A stretch of 55,900 bases of DNA, taken from positions 1 through 55,900 of the forward strand of contig JACQXY010000004.1 of NCBI GenBank assembly GCA_016208485.1, in the 5' to 3' direction. Of this stretch, positions 47,265-55,898 are shown in pieces; the first letter of the stretch is position 1, and every line of letters starts with the position of its first letter. Source of the stretch: Acidobacteriota bacterium. GTDB taxonomy: Bacteria; Actinomycetota; AC-67. A program made the translations under genes and the position numbers. Below the pieces are notes generated by a model that saw only the letters and a program-made list of their open reading frames with translations, made no database searches and had not been told where the DNA came from.

Positions 47265-47642
47265 ATGAAGACATCCAAGGCCGAACCCGCCGCCGAGCGC
47301 TCCCCGCTCGCACGCGTCCTCCAGTGTTGCGGACCGATCGCCGCGCGCCGGATCTCGGACGAAGACACCGATCGGGCGGCCGCGCTGCTGAAGTCGCTCG
47401 CCGACCCGAGCAGGGTTCGGATCGTGAACCTGCTCGCGAACAGCCGGGCGCCGGTCTGCGTTTGCGACCTCACCACGCAGATCGGCCTTACACAGGGGAC
47501 CGTGAGCTTCCACCTGAAGAAGCTGCTCGAGGCCGGGCTCGTCGAGCGCAGGAGGCGCGGAACCTGGGCCTACTACTCGCTCGACCGCGAGGCGCTGCGG
47601 CGCGTCGCGGCAATCCTCGACCCGGAAGGAGTGACGAGATGA
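47265..47642 (+). CDS. arsR: ArsR family metalloregulator
   Basis: A 125-residue winged-helix protein: 'ALLKSLADPSRVRIVNLLANSR' then 'VCVCDLTTQIGLTQGTVSFHLKKLLEAGLVERRRRGTWAYYSLD'. 'CVCDLT' gives the Cys pair that binds As(III)/Sb(III) in classical ArsR; 'QCCGP' near residue 22 adds cysteines that may complete the site. It represses by binding the promoter at 47225-47253 and releases on arsenite. It overlaps arsM by 4 bases. Confidence 0.9.
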   Translation: MKTSKAEPAAERSPLARVLQCCGPIAARRISDEDTDRAAALLKSLADPSRVRIVNLLANSRAPVCVCDLTTQIGLTQGTVSFHLKKLLEAGLVERRRRGTWAYYSLDREALRRVAAILDPEGVTR

Positions 47643-48430
47643 CGCAGATCGAAGACATCCGCGAGCAGGTGCGGACCTGCTACGGGGCGCTCGCCGAGAG
47701 CGCCGGCGCGCGGTGCGGGTGCGCGGAGGAGGAGGAAGGCCGAGCGCCGGAGGGGTTCGGCGCCGCTCTCTACGCCGCGGGGGAACGCGAGTCGGTTCCG
47801 GCCGGCGCCGTGGGCGCGAGCCTCGGCTGCGGCAACCCCACCGGCGGCGCGGAGCTGCTCGAGGGCGAGACCGTGCTCGACCTCGGCTCGGGCGCCGGAA
47901 CGGACGTGCTACTCGCGGCGAAGCGCGTGGGCCCCTCCGGCAAGGTCTACGGGCTCGACATGACCGAGGAGATGCTTGCGCTCGCAGCGCGCAACCGCGA
48001 GGCAGCCGGCGCGCGCAACCTCGAACTCCTGAAGGGGTACATCGAGGAGATCCCGCTCCCGGCTGCGACCGTGGACGTCGTGATCTCCAACTGCGTGATC
48101 AACCTCTCGGCCGACAAGTCGCGGGTATTCGCGGAAGCGTTTCGCGTGCTCCGGCCGGGCGGGCGCCTGGCGATCAGCGACGTGGTCGCCTCGAACGACC
48201 TCTCCCCCGCCGACCGCGCCGAGCGCGGGAGCTACGTCGGCTGCATCGCCGGCGCGCTGTCCTTCGCCGAGTACGAGGAGGGGCTCACGCGCGCCGGGTT
48301 CGCCGGCGTGAGCGTGACCCCCACCCACGAAGTTCTCGACGGGATCCACGCGGCCGTCGTCCGCGCCGTCAAGCCGGCCGCGGCGCCTTCCGACCGCGAG
48401 CTACCCATCGCGCGCTCGCGCTGCTGCTGA
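47639..48430 (+). CDS. arsM: Arsenite S-adenosylmethionine methyltransferase
   Basis: A 263-residue methyltransferase. SAM motif 'VLDLGSGAGTDVLLAAKRVG' near residue 80 and 'GLDMTEEMLALA'. The arsenic-binding cysteines are visible near 64 ('ASLGCGNPT'), 152 ('ISNCVINL') and 202 ('YVGCIAGAL'), as in studied ArsM; 'RCGCAEE' and a final 'RSRCC' add further thiols. It methylates As(III) stepwise to volatile or less toxic forms in the cytoplasm. ATG 47639 overlaps arsR. Confidence 0.92.
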   Translation: MTQIEDIREQVRTCYGALAESAGARCGCAEEEEGRAPEGFGAALYAAGERESVPAGAVGASLGCGNPTGGAELLEGETVLDLGSGAGTDVLLAAKRVGPSGKVYGLDMTEEMLALAARNREAAGARNLELLKGYIEEIPLPAATVDVVISNCVINLSADKSRVFAEAFRVLRPGGRLAISDVVASNDLSPADRAERGSYVGCIAGALSFAEYEEGLTRAGFAGVSVTPTHEVLDGIHAAVVRAVKPAAAPSDRELPIARSRCC

Positions 48431-48486
48431 CGGGGCGGCCGCGGCGCCCGGTCGCCTTCGCCCGGGTCGGAGGCCGCGTGGACATC

Positions 48487-48501
48487 GCGCGCTTCGCGCG
48501 C
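48487..48501. terminator. Hairpin after arsM
   Basis: GCGCGC-TTC-GCGCGC, perfect 6-bp stem, 56 bases after the arsM stop and 40 bases before the acyl-CoA dehydrogenase start. No T-run. It may separate the two units. Confidence 0.3.
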
Positions 48502-48541
48502 GCATAGTGCGGGGGACGGACCGAGCGAAAGGCGGCGCGCC

Positions 48542-49795
48542 ATGTTCGACTTCCTGCTCTCCCCGGAGCACCAGAAGTACCGCGACGAGGTCCGGGCGCT
48601 CGTGGAATGGGTCCCCCGAGACCTGATCCTCGCGATGGACCGGGACGAGGTCCGCTTCCCGAGGGAGTTCCTGGCGGAGGCCGGCGCGCGCGGCCTGCTC
48701 GGGGCCCGCCACCCCGCCGAGATCGGCGGCCGGGGGCTGGACTGGGTCGCGTCCTGCGCCGCCGTCGAGGAGGCGGCCACGATCGGATACGTGTTCGGGT
48801 GCCTCTTCGGAGTCGGCTCGGAGCTGGTCTGCGACGCGATCATCAAGCACGGCACGGCGGAGCAGCAGGAGCGCTACGTTCGCCCTCTCCTCGCCGGCAG
48901 GATGTTCGCAGCCGAGTGCCTGACGGAGCCGCGCGGCGGCTCGGACTTCTTCGGCGCGACCACGGCCGCGGAGGACCGGGGCGACCACTTCGTGCTGAAC
49001 GGCCAGAAACGCTTCATCGTGGGTGCCGAGGGCGCCGATTACTTCCTGGTGTACGCGCGAACCGATCTCCGCCCCGACGCGCCGTCCCACCAAGCGCTCA
49101 CCTGCTTCATCGTGGACCGCGGGCCCGGCGTGGAGGCGAGCTACCTCTACGGTCTGCTCGGGTGCCGCGGAGGAGGGACGGGCCGGCTCGTGTTCCGCGA
49201 CGCGCGAGTCCCGCGCGAGAACGTGCTCGGGGAAGTCGGCGGCGCCTACGCCGTCTACGCGACGATGATGATCCCCGAGCGGCTCGGCACCTCGGCCATG
49301 ACCATCGGGGCCGCGCGCCCCGCCCTCGAGATCGCGACCTCCTACAGCACGCGCCGCAAGGCGTTCGGCCGCACGATCAACCGCTTCCAGGGCGTGAGCT
49401 TCCAGATCGCCGAGGCGGCAACGCTGCTCGACGCCTCACGCGCCATGGTCTACGCGACCGCGCGCGCGGCCGACGCCGGGATCGAGGAAGGCCGGCTCCG
49501 GCGCATGGTGAGCGAGACGAAGAAGTTCGTGACCGAGAGCTGCCAAAGCGTCGCCCACAACTCGATGCAGGTGATGGGCGGCATCGGCTACACCAACGTC
49601 TTCCCGATCGAGCGGATCGTGCGAGATCTTCGGCTCGCCACGATCTGGACCGGCACGAGCGAGGTCATGTCTGCGATCACCGCGCACGAGTGGTACCGGG
49701 AGTATTTCGACACCACCGCGCTCGGCCGGCCCCGGCGGGACTACGAGGCCGACGCCGAAGGGGCGTTCGCCGAGGGCGAGAAGGTGTACGAGTAG
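48542..49795 (+). CDS. Acyl-CoA dehydrogenase
   Basis: A 417-residue acyl-CoA dehydrogenase. FAD/substrate blocks 'AAECLTEPRGGSDFFGATT' near 120, 'NGQKRFIVGAEGADYFLVYART' near 152, 'ERLGTSAMTIGAARPALEIATSYSTRRKAFGRTINRFQG' near 240, and 'QVMGGIGYTNVFPIERIVRDLRLATIWTGTSEV' near 342. In most members the base is Glu in Y-E-G-T; here the motif near 368 reads W-T-G-T, so the base must be another residue. It begins 112 bases after arsM, in an otherwise alicyclic-acid neighbourhood, so oxidation of cyclohexane- or cyclohexene-carboxyl-CoA is a reasonable guess, not shown. Confidence 0.85.
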   Translation: MFDFLLSPEHQKYRDEVRALVEWVPRDLILAMDRDEVRFPREFLAEAGARGLLGARHPAEIGGRGLDWVASCAAVEEAATIGYVFGCLFGVGSELVCDAIIKHGTAEQQERYVRPLLAGRMFAAECLTEPRGGSDFFGATTAAEDRGDHFVLNGQKRFIVGAEGADYFLVYARTDLRPDAPSHQALTCFIVDRGPGVEASYLYGLLGCRGGGTGRLVFRDARVPRENVLGEVGGAYAVYATMMIPERLGTSAMTIGAARPALEIATSYSTRRKAFGRTINRFQGVSFQIAEAATLLDASRAMVYATARAADAGIEEGRLRRMVSETKKFVTESCQSVAHNSMQVMGGIGYTNVFPIERIVRDLRLATIWTGTSEVMSAITAHEWYREYFDTTALGRPRRDYEADAEGAFAEGEKVYE

Positions 49796-49804
49796 CCGCG
49801 GGCG

Positions 49805-52342
49805 CTAGTCCACCGTGACGGCGCGCAGGATGTCCACCCGGGCCGCCCGGCGCGCCGGGAGCACCGCGGCGAGCACCCCGGCGAGCCCCGCGAGCGCGAG
49901 GAAGACCGCGAGCTGCGCCGTGGGCAGGGCGAGTTCGGTGACGCCTGCGTCGCCGAGGGCCGCGACGAGCGCCCACCCGAAGAACAGGCCGATCCCGAGC
50001 CCGAGGACCCCCCCGATCAACGCGATGATCACCGACTCGTGGCGCACCATCGCGCGCACCTGGCGGCGGCTCATGCCGACCGCGCGCAGGAGCCCGAACT
50101 CCCGCCGCCGCTCGAACACCGCGAGGGCGAGGGTGTTCACGATCCCGAGCAGCGCGATGACCACGGCAAGCCCGAGGAGCGCCGTGACGAGCCCGAGAAG
50201 CTGATCGATCATCCCCTCCTGCTGCCTGCGCATCCCCGCCTGATCCTCGAGCCGGACGCTCGGGAAGGCCCCGATCTCCCGCGCGAGCACGCCTCGGACC
50301 TCCCCCGGCGCGCGCCCGGGCGCCGCTCGCACGAGCACCATCGAGTCCAGCCGAGACGTGAAGAGCCGCCCGTAGGCGGCGAGCGACACGGCGTAGTCCC
50401 CGACCAGCCCACCCTCGTCGAACAAGCCGGCGACCGTGAGGGGAGCGGTGCCGGAGGCGGGGAACTCCATGTCGAGGCGGTCGCCCACCCGGATCCGCCC
50501 TCTCTCCGCCGCGCGCCGGGACACGAGCACCTCGTCTGGGCGCAGGCCGGCGACGTTTCCCGGCCGGACGCCGAGCGCGAGGACCCGCTCCACCGTCGCG
50601 GGATCGACGGCGGTGACCATCCGAAGACTCGTGCTGCCCGGCTTGCGCCAGAAGCCGATGCGAATCTCGGAGACCGCGGCGATCTCCGGCCGGCCGCGCA
50701 GCCGCTCGGCGAGCGCCGGGCTGAATCCGGTGAAATGCGAGCCCGCGGTCAGAACGTAGTCGGCACGCAGACTCCTCTCGATCGCCTTGCCGAGGGAGAC
50801 CTTGAGCGATGCCCCGAGAATGAGGAACGTGCCGACGAGGGCGAGCCCGACCATCAGGGCCGACGAAGTCGCGGCCGTCCGGCGGGGGTTCCGCATGGCG
50901 TTCTCGCGCCCGAGCCTGCCGGTCAGGCCTCGCAGGCGCGCGAACGGCGCCCCGATCACACGCGCGAGCGGACGCGCGACGAGTGGGGCGAGGATCGCGA
51001 CTCCGAGGAACACCGCGGCGACGCCCGCCCCGACGACGCCGATGCCGGCGCCGGCGAAGAGCCCGGCCCCGAGAGCGGCCGCCCCGCCCACGGTCCCGAT
51101 GCCGCCGACAAACGACCGAGTCCGAAGCGACGTCGGGCGATCGGCCTCCGCGTCGCGGAGGGCCTCGATCGGGCTCACCCGTCCGGCCCGGCGCGCCGGC
51201 AGCACCGACGCCGCGAGCGTGACCGCGATTCCGACGACCAACGAGATCACGATCGTCCGCGGCAGGATCTGGAGCCCCACCGAGGGGAGGTCGATCCCGA
51301 AAGCGGCGAGCAGCCCCCGCAAGGCGAGGGCCATCAGCACCCCCGCTCCGATCCCCGCCCCGGAGGCGACCGCTCCGACGATCGCCGACTCGGCGACCAC
51401 CGAGCGGGTCACCTGGCTCCGGCTCGCCCCGAGCGCCCGGAGGAGCGCCAGCTCGCGCGCGCGCTGCGTCACCAGGATGCCGAAGGTGTTGAAGATGATG
51501 AAGGCGCCGACGAACAGGGCGACCCCGGCGAAGACGAGCAGCGCGGTCCGGAAGAAGGAGAGAGCCTCCTGCAGGCTCTTCGCCTCCTCGCTCCCCACCG
51601 CGCGACCGGTGACGGCCTCCACGCCGGGGGGAAGCACGGCCGCGATCCGGTCCCGCAAGGTGGCCGCAGGAACGCCGGGGTCGGCCGCGACCTCGATCGT
51701 GTCGAGCGCGCCCGGCCGGCCGAGCACGCGCTGCGCGGTCCGCAGGTCGAACGCCACGAGCGTCGCCCCTCCCATGTTGTCGGCCTCACCGAAGCCGGCG
51801 ATCCCGACCACTCGGAAGCGCTCCGTCGGCCCCTGGAAGAGAACCGTCACCGAGTCGCCCACCCCGAAGCCGTGCGCGCGGGCGCTGACGGCGTCCAGGA
51901 CCGCCTCGCCGGGGCGCTCCGGCGCGCGGCCGGCCCGGATCGTGAGAGAGGCGAGGGTCCGATCCGTGGTCCAGGACACGCCGAGCGTGGGCGGCCCCAT
52001 CGGGGCGACCGCTTTCCCGCGCCGGTCCACGAGCTGCGCGTATCCGGCGACGCTCCCCTCCGCCACGCGCACGCCTTCGACCCCTCGGACCGTCTCGAGC
52101 AGGCGCTCGGGGATCGGGCGCCGCTCGGTCTCCGCGCTCGGCCCCGCGAACGCGGCGTGGGAGCGCACGTACACGTCCACTCCGGCCACGGCATCTCGGA
52201 ACAGGTCGGTGAACGCGCGGTTCATCGTGTCGGTGAGCACGTAGGTCCCGGTGACGAAACCGACCCCGAGCACCACGGCGAGGGCCGTGAGGGCAAGGCG
52301 GAGCTTGTGGGCGAGCAGCCCTCGGATCGTCGCCTTCCACAT
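49805..52342 (-). CDS. MacB/FtsX-type ABC transporter permease
   Basis: An 845-residue membrane protein with two FtsX modules. It starts with a membrane segment, 'LRLALTALAVVLGVGFVTGTYV', then a large MacB-like extracytoplasmic part, then the first three-helix FtsX unit (about 265-400, 'FNTFGILVTQRARELALLRALGASRSQV'). After another extracytoplasmic part the second unit (about 715-840, 'NTLALAVFERRREFGLLRAVGMSRRQV') follows. 'ASVLPARRAGRVSPIEALR' and 'AAVLPARRAARVDILRAV' end each unit. Such permeases move lipoproteins, lipids or peptides using periplasmic force transmission, not channel transport. It starts 13 bases after the ATPase stop. Confidence 0.88.
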   Translation of the reverse strand: MWKATIRGLLAHKLRLALTALAVVLGVGFVTGTYVLTDTMNRAFTDLFRDAVAGVDVYVRSHAAFAGPSAETERRPIPERLLETVRGVEGVRVAEGSVAGYAQLVDRRGKAVAPMGPPTLGVSWTTDRTLASLTIRAGRAPERPGEAVLDAVSARAHGFGVGDSVTVLFQGPTERFRVVGIAGFGEADNMGGATLVAFDLRTAQRVLGRPGALDTIEVAADPGVPAATLRDRIAAVLPPGVEAVTGRAVGSEEAKSLQEALSFFRTALLVFAGVALFVGAFIIFNTFGILVTQRARELALLRALGASRSQVTRSVVAESAIVGAVASGAGIGAGVLMALALRGLLAAFGIDLPSVGLQILPRTIVISLVVGIAVTLAASVLPARRAGRVSPIEALRDAEADRPTSLRTRSFVGGIGTVGGAAALGAGLFAGAGIGVVGAGVAAVFLGVAILAPLVARPLARVIGAPFARLRGLTGRLGRENAMRNPRRTAATSSALMVGLALVGTFLILGASLKVSLGKAIERSLRADYVLTAGSHFTGFSPALAERLRGRPEIAAVSEIRIGFWRKPGSTSLRMVTAVDPATVERVLALGVRPGNVAGLRPDEVLVSRRAAERGRIRVGDRLDMEFPASGTAPLTVAGLFDEGGLVGDYAVSLAAYGRLFTSRLDSMVLVRAAPGRAPGEVRGVLAREIGAFPSVRLEDQAGMRRQQEGMIDQLLGLVTALLGLAVVIALLGIVNTLALAVFERRREFGLLRAVGMSRRQVRAMVRHESVIIALIGGVLGLGIGLFFGWALVAALGDAGVTELALPTAQLAVFLALAGLAGVLAAVLPARRAARVDILRAVTVD

Positions 52343-52355
52343 CTCCGCCGTCCCT

Positions 52356-53096
52356 TCAGGACCCGAGGCTCTTCATGCGGTCGAGCACGCGCTCGGCGGT
52401 GGGGGCGCGCATCTCATCGACGATCCGGCCGTCGGAAAGGAAGATCACGCGGTCGGCGTAGCCCGCCGCCGTCGGGTCGTGGGTGACCATCGCGATCGTC
52501 TGGCCGTACTCGCCCACCGAGCGCCGCATGAACCCGAGCAGCTCCGCCCCCGAGCGCGAGTCGAGATTCCCGGTCGGCTCGTCGGCGAAGGTGATCTCCG
52601 GCCGGCTGACGAGAGCGCGAGCCGCTGCCACCCGCTGCTGCTCGCCGCCCGACAGCTCCGCGGGGCGGTGGCGCAACCGGTCGCGGAGCCCGACGGCCTC
52701 GATCACCCCATCCATCCACGCGCGGTCCGGATTCCGGCCGGCGATGTCCATCGGCAGGGCGATGTTCTCCGCCGCCGTGAGCGTCGGCACCAGGTTGTAG
52801 GCCTGGAACACGAACCCCACCTTGTCGCGGCGAAGGCGCGTCAGGCGCTTCTCATCGAGCGAGCCGAGGTCCACGTCGCCGACATACACGCGCCCGGAGG
52901 TCGCGCGGTCGAGGCCGGCCATGCAGTGGAGCAGCGTGGACTTGCCGGACCCGGACGGACCCATGATCGCCGTCAGCTCGGCCGCCCCGAGGGCGAGCGA
53001 CACGCCGTCGAGCGCGCGGACCGACGCGGACCCCTCGCCGTAGACCTTCACCAGGTCTTCCGTGCGCGCGACGATCTTCTCTTCGGTGGTGTTCAC
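52356..53096 (-). CDS. ABC transporter ATP-binding protein, LolD/MacB type
   Basis: A 246-residue ATPase. Walker A 'GPSGSGKST' near 48, 'QAYNLVPTLTAAENIALPM' Q-loop near 94, signature 'LSGGEQQRVAAARAL' near 145, Walker B 'ITFADEPTGNLD' near 168, and switch His in 'MVTHDPTAAGYADRV'. GTG 53096 is preferred: AAGGAGG lies 9 bases before it, and an upstream ATG at 53177 adds 27 residues not seen in the family. It powers the FtsX permease directly downstream. Substrate unknown. Confidence 0.9.
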   Translation of the reverse strand: MNTTEEKIVARTEDLVKVYGEGSASVRALDGVSLALGAAELTAIMGPSGSGKSTLLHCMAGLDRATSGRVYVGDVDLGSLDEKRLTRLRRDKVGFVFQAYNLVPTLTAAENIALPMDIAGRNPDRAWMDGVIEAVGLRDRLRHRPAELSGGEQQRVAAARALVSRPEITFADEPTGNLDSRSGAELLGFMRRSVGEYGQTIAMVTHDPTAAGYADRVIFLSDGRIVDEMRAPTAERVLDRMKSLGS

Positions 53097-53333
53097 TGCG
53101 ACCGGCCTCCTTCCGCGCGGAGAAGCTCGAGCAACCCCCTCCGCCTGCAGCGTCGTCACGTGCCTCGAAGGCCACAATGCGGTCGTCGCGGCGGAACGCG
53201 CCGATCGCAGCCCTCGGAAACGTCACGGAAGGTCACTGTAGCCGACCGGGCGCGTGGGAGTTCCGCAGCCCGCCATGCTCCCGCGGCCGGGTCCGACGCG
53301 CACGCGCCCGGGCTCGCAAGAACGACGAGATCG

Positions 53334-53369
53334 TTGACAGCTAGTATGATCTTCTATAATATCTTACTA
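53334..53369 (+). promoter_or_regulatory. Promoter and operator of the 53392 toxin-antitoxin pair
   Basis: TTGACA (53334-53339) and TATAAT (53355-53360) with a 15-base spacer (a TAATAT two bases further gives 17). Over it lies an imperfect inverted repeat with 9 of 11 matching bases, TAGTATGATCT (53342-53352) and ATATCTTACTA (53359-53369). It is the most AT-rich spot in the window and suits antitoxin autoregulation. Confidence 0.6.
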
Positions 53370-53391
53370 AGCTCTGGGCTCGGAGGACACA

Positions 53392-53856
53392 ATGTCGAGT
53401 TCGACCGTCTACCAAGCAAGCGATCTCAGCCAGCGCCGCCGCGCGGTGCTGAATGAGGCTCGAGCCGGGTACGCCAGGATCCGTGACACCGACGGCACCA
53501 GCCTGTTGATGATGCCCGAGGAAGCAGCCCGCCTGAACGAGGAAGTGACACGGTGGGCGCGCGCTCTCGTCCCGCTCCTTCGCGCGCGAAGCCGCAAGAG
53601 CCTTGCTGAAGCGATCGCGAACTCCGAGCTGTCTTGGCTCAAGCTGCTTCCTCCCGACGACGTCGAAGAGTTCCTGGAAGAGGTAGCGAGCGCTCTTCAG
53701 TTCGCCATCGACGCGAGGGACATCAGCGGACTGGTGAGGGCGATCGAAGATTGGCGGACGACGGCTCTCGCCCTGCGCGATTCGACGAACCGGGAGATCC
53801 TCCTCGGCCGTCCTTCGCGAATGGACTTCGCCGAGGTCGCGCGACCGAGCGAGTAG
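53392..53856 (+). CDS. Phd-like antitoxin with extended C-terminal domain
   Basis: A 154-residue protein. The first 60 residues, 'SSTVYQASDLSQRRRAVLNEARAGYARIRDTDGTSLLMMPEEAARLN', resemble Phd/YefM-type antitoxins (strand-helix-strand). The rest is helical and acidic ('LLPPDDVEEFLEEVASALQFAIDARDISGLVRAIEDW'), longer than usual antitoxins (about 85). GGAGGACACA lies before ATG 53392. It is followed by a basic small protein three bases later. Identity as antitoxin is inferred from order, charge and operator. Confidence 0.55.
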   Translation: MSSSTVYQASDLSQRRRAVLNEARAGYARIRDTDGTSLLMMPEEAARLNEEVTRWARALVPLLRARSRKSLAEAIANSELSWLKLLPPDDVEEFLEEVASALQFAIDARDISGLVRAIEDWRTTALALRDSTNREILLGRPSRMDFAEVARPSE

Positions 53857-53858
53857 GT

Positions 53859-54239
53859 GTGGCCGGTGCGTATGAGCCGTACCGCCCGGCTCGCCGTCCG
53901 GGCGGTAAGCCCGCAGTCAAGCCGCGCTACCGAGTGCTCGTCCACAGGAAGCTCCTCGATCGCTGGGGCCAACTGTCCGCCCGCGTCGGACTCGGAAGCG
54001 CACAGCAGTTCTACGATCACGTGAGCGCCCACCCCGGACAACCCTCCCCTGTGAACCGAACGATGGTGCTCAAGGGAAGCGCGGGCAAGCCGAAACAGCG
54101 CGGGTTCTCGCGAACAGTTCACTACGAGATCTCGGGAGCGGGGCGAATCGACTTCCAGTATGCGGACAACTACCGAGGTCGGCGAGGCGACCCGCACGGC
54201 GTCGTGTTCATCCTCGCAATCGACCTATCGAGTCACTGA
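53859..54239 (+). CDS. Putative toxin partner, RelE-like basic protein
   Basis: A 126-residue basic protein from GTG 53859, 2 bases after the antitoxin stop. 'PRYRVLVHRKLLDRWGQLSARVGLGSAQQFYDHVSAHPG' then 'SPVNRTMVLKGSAGKPKQRGFSRTVHYEISGAGRIDFQYAD' and 'VVFILAID' is a strand-helix-strand order like RelE-type toxins, but I do not recognise a named family. Downstream hairpin at 54260. An alternative is a small nucleic-acid-binding protein. Confidence 0.5.
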   Translation: MAGAYEPYRPARRPGGKPAVKPRYRVLVHRKLLDRWGQLSARVGLGSAQQFYDHVSAHPGQPSPVNRTMVLKGSAGKPKQRGFSRTVHYEISGAGRIDFQYADNYRGRRGDPHGVVFILAIDLSSH

Positions 54240-54259
54240 GAGTTCCCCGGTCCGGGTCA

Positions 54260-54278
54260 CCGACCGTCTTCCGGTCGG
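54260..54278. terminator. Hairpin after the toxin-like gene
   Basis: CCGACCG-TCTTC-CGGTCGG, perfect 7-bp stem, 20 bases after the stop at 54239. Likely ends the toxin-antitoxin transcript before lgt. No T-run. Confidence 0.5.
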
Positions 54279-54379
54279 CACAGTCCGCCTGACGCCGCTA
54301 CGATGCGGCCATAAGGCCACCGGCGCGCGCGACCCCGCGCGGGCGTGGCCGATGTGAGAAATCGAAGGGAGCGCAGAGG

Positions 54380-55249
54380 TTGCTCGCCGCCATCCCGTAC
54401 CGGACGTTCCCTTGGGTGGGGTTCGGTCCGGTTCGGCTCCACACGTTCGGGCTCATGGTCGCCCTCGGGGTGCTCGCCGGCACGGCGATCGCCGTCCGCT
54501 ACGGCGCGCGGATCGGCATCGAGCGCGGCGAGGTCACAAGCCTCGCGACCCGGCTGGTCGTGGCCGGGGTGATCGGCGCGCGGCTGACCTGGGTCCTGAC
54601 CCACCCGTCCGACATCCACTCCCCGCTGGACGTCGTGGCGCTGTGGAAGGGTGGCTTGCAGTTCTCCGGAGGTTTCGTCGCCGCCCTCGCGGCTGCCGCG
54701 CCGCGGCTTCGCCGCATGACTGCGGACGCGCGCCGAGGCCTGCTCGACGGGCTGGCGCTCGGGTTCACGGTCGGCCTCGCCTTCGGCCGAATCGGCTGCT
54801 ACTCGGTGGGCGAGCACCTCGGTCGCCCGACCGGCTTCTTCCTAGCCGCGCGCTACGAGGGCGGCGCCACCAGAGAGGGGCCTCTCGCGGTCGGGCAGGC
54901 AATCCACAACACCGCCCTCTACGAGTTCATTCACCTGCTCGTCCTGGCCGCAGTCCTTTGGTGGCTCCTGTGGCGCGCGCGGCCGGCGGCGCCGGGGGTC
55001 GCCCTCGGCGTCTTCGCGGTGTGGTACGGGGTCGCGCGCTTCGCGACCGACTTCCTCCGCGCCTACGACGAGCGCGCGCTCGGCCTCACCGGGGCGCAGT
55101 GGCTCTGCCTCGCTTTGGTGCCGGCGGGGATCTGGATCCTCGCGTCGGCTCGCGCGCGCCGGCACGCGGGCAATGTTCCCTCCTTGGGTTGCGGGCTCAC
55201 GGGAGAACCGAGAGCCGTAGGACGGACGGATACTCCAGGTCGTGCATGA
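54380..55249 (+). CDS. lgt: Prolipoprotein diacylglyceryl transferase
   Basis: A 289-residue polytopic membrane protein starting at TTG 54380. Lgt marks: 'LHTFGLMVALGVLAGTAIAVRYG' near 20, 'GGLQFSGGFVAAL' near 90, the signature 'GRIGCYSVGEHLGRPT' near 136 with the essential Arg and Gly, 'HNTALYEF' near 176 and 'YGVARFATDFLRAYDER' near 214. It transfers diacylglycerol from phosphatidylglycerol to the lipobox cysteine of lipoproteins, such as that encoded at 41460. The last 17 codons overlap the 3' end of a convergent gene. Confidence 0.92.
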   Translation: MLAAIPYRTFPWVGFGPVRLHTFGLMVALGVLAGTAIAVRYGARIGIERGEVTSLATRLVVAGVIGARLTWVLTHPSDIHSPLDVVALWKGGLQFSGGFVAALAAAAPRLRRMTADARRGLLDGLALGFTVGLAFGRIGCYSVGEHLGRPTGFFLAARYEGGATREGPLAVGQAIHNTALYEFIHLLVLAAVLWWLLWRARPAAPGVALGVFAVWYGVARFATDFLRAYDERALGLTGAQWLCLALVPAGIWILASARARRHAGNVPSLGCGLTGEPRAVGRTDTPGRA

Positions 55250-55898
55250 CGGTGTTGATCGCCGGGAAGACCGGCGGTTCGTGGTTTGGCAGATCCATGC
55301 TCGTGACGTCGAGCCGGATCCGATGGCCCGCGGCAAAGACGTTCGAGGTGGGCCAGATCTCGATCTCGTACCGGTAGACCTCGTTCGGCACCCCGGTGGC
55401 CGTCGCGACGTGGGAGTGCCACGGGCGGAGCGGCTCGCTCCGGGTCCCGTCGAGAGCCCGGTGGGACGCGCGAAGGTATCCGGTGGCAACCAGGCGCGAC
55501 GAGCCGTCAGGAGACACATCGGCGAGCTTGGCGATCCAATCGGTGTCGATCGCGCTCGTGGCGGCGTATAGGGTCAGCGCGATCGGCCCCGTGACATCGA
55601 CCGGCGCGCCGAGCGGCGAGGTCGAGTAGCTCAGAGCGTGCGCCTCGTCGGCGCGCTGGTCGGTCTTCTGGAAGGGCCCCGCCGCGACGTTGCCCCACTT
55701 GCCCGCGGTCTCGCCCTGGCCGTTCGGGTGAACGACGTAGGCATCGGGGTTTCCCATGGGACCATCGGATCTCAGCGACCCCTGCCCGACGGCGGCCCCA
55801 GCTCCCTCGCTCGCGAGGAACAGATCCATCTCGCTCGCTCCGGCGGGCGGCCAGGAGTCGGCGAACTTCCACCGGTTCTCCCCGAGCGAGTAGTACTG
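55197..55898 (-). CDS. CocE/NonD or X-Pro dipeptidyl-peptidase-type hydrolase, C-terminal part
   Basis: The gene runs off the window; 233 residues of its end are visible. 'ENRWKFADSWPPAGASEMDLFLASEG' and 'LSYSTSPLGAPVDVTGPIALTLYAATSAIDTDWIAKLADVSPDG' followed by 'ATGYLRASHR' and 'FAAGHRIRLDVTSMDLPNHEP' form the beta-sandwich jelly-roll of the CocE/PepX C-terminal domain. These are serine hydrolases acting on acyl bonds of peptides or esters; the catalytic alpha/beta part is outside. It converges on lgt with a 53-base overlap. Confidence 0.88.
   Translation of the reverse strand, partial: QYYSLGENRWKFADSWPPAGASEMDLFLASEGAGAAVGQGSLRSDGPMGNPDAYVVHPNGQGETAGKWGNVAAGPFQKTDQRADEAHALSYSTSPLGAPVDVTGPIALTLYAATSAIDTDWIAKLADVSPDGSSRLVATGYLRASHRALDGTRSEPLRPWHSHVATATGVPNEVYRYEIEIWPTSNVFAAGHRIRLDVTSMDLPNHEPPVFPAINTVMHDLEYPSVLRLSVLP

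Noticed and set aside
50039..52486. Long plus-strand frame opposite the ABC permease
   Set aside because: Rich in R, E, D and P with no hydrophobic or domain pattern; a shadow of a clear FtsX gene.
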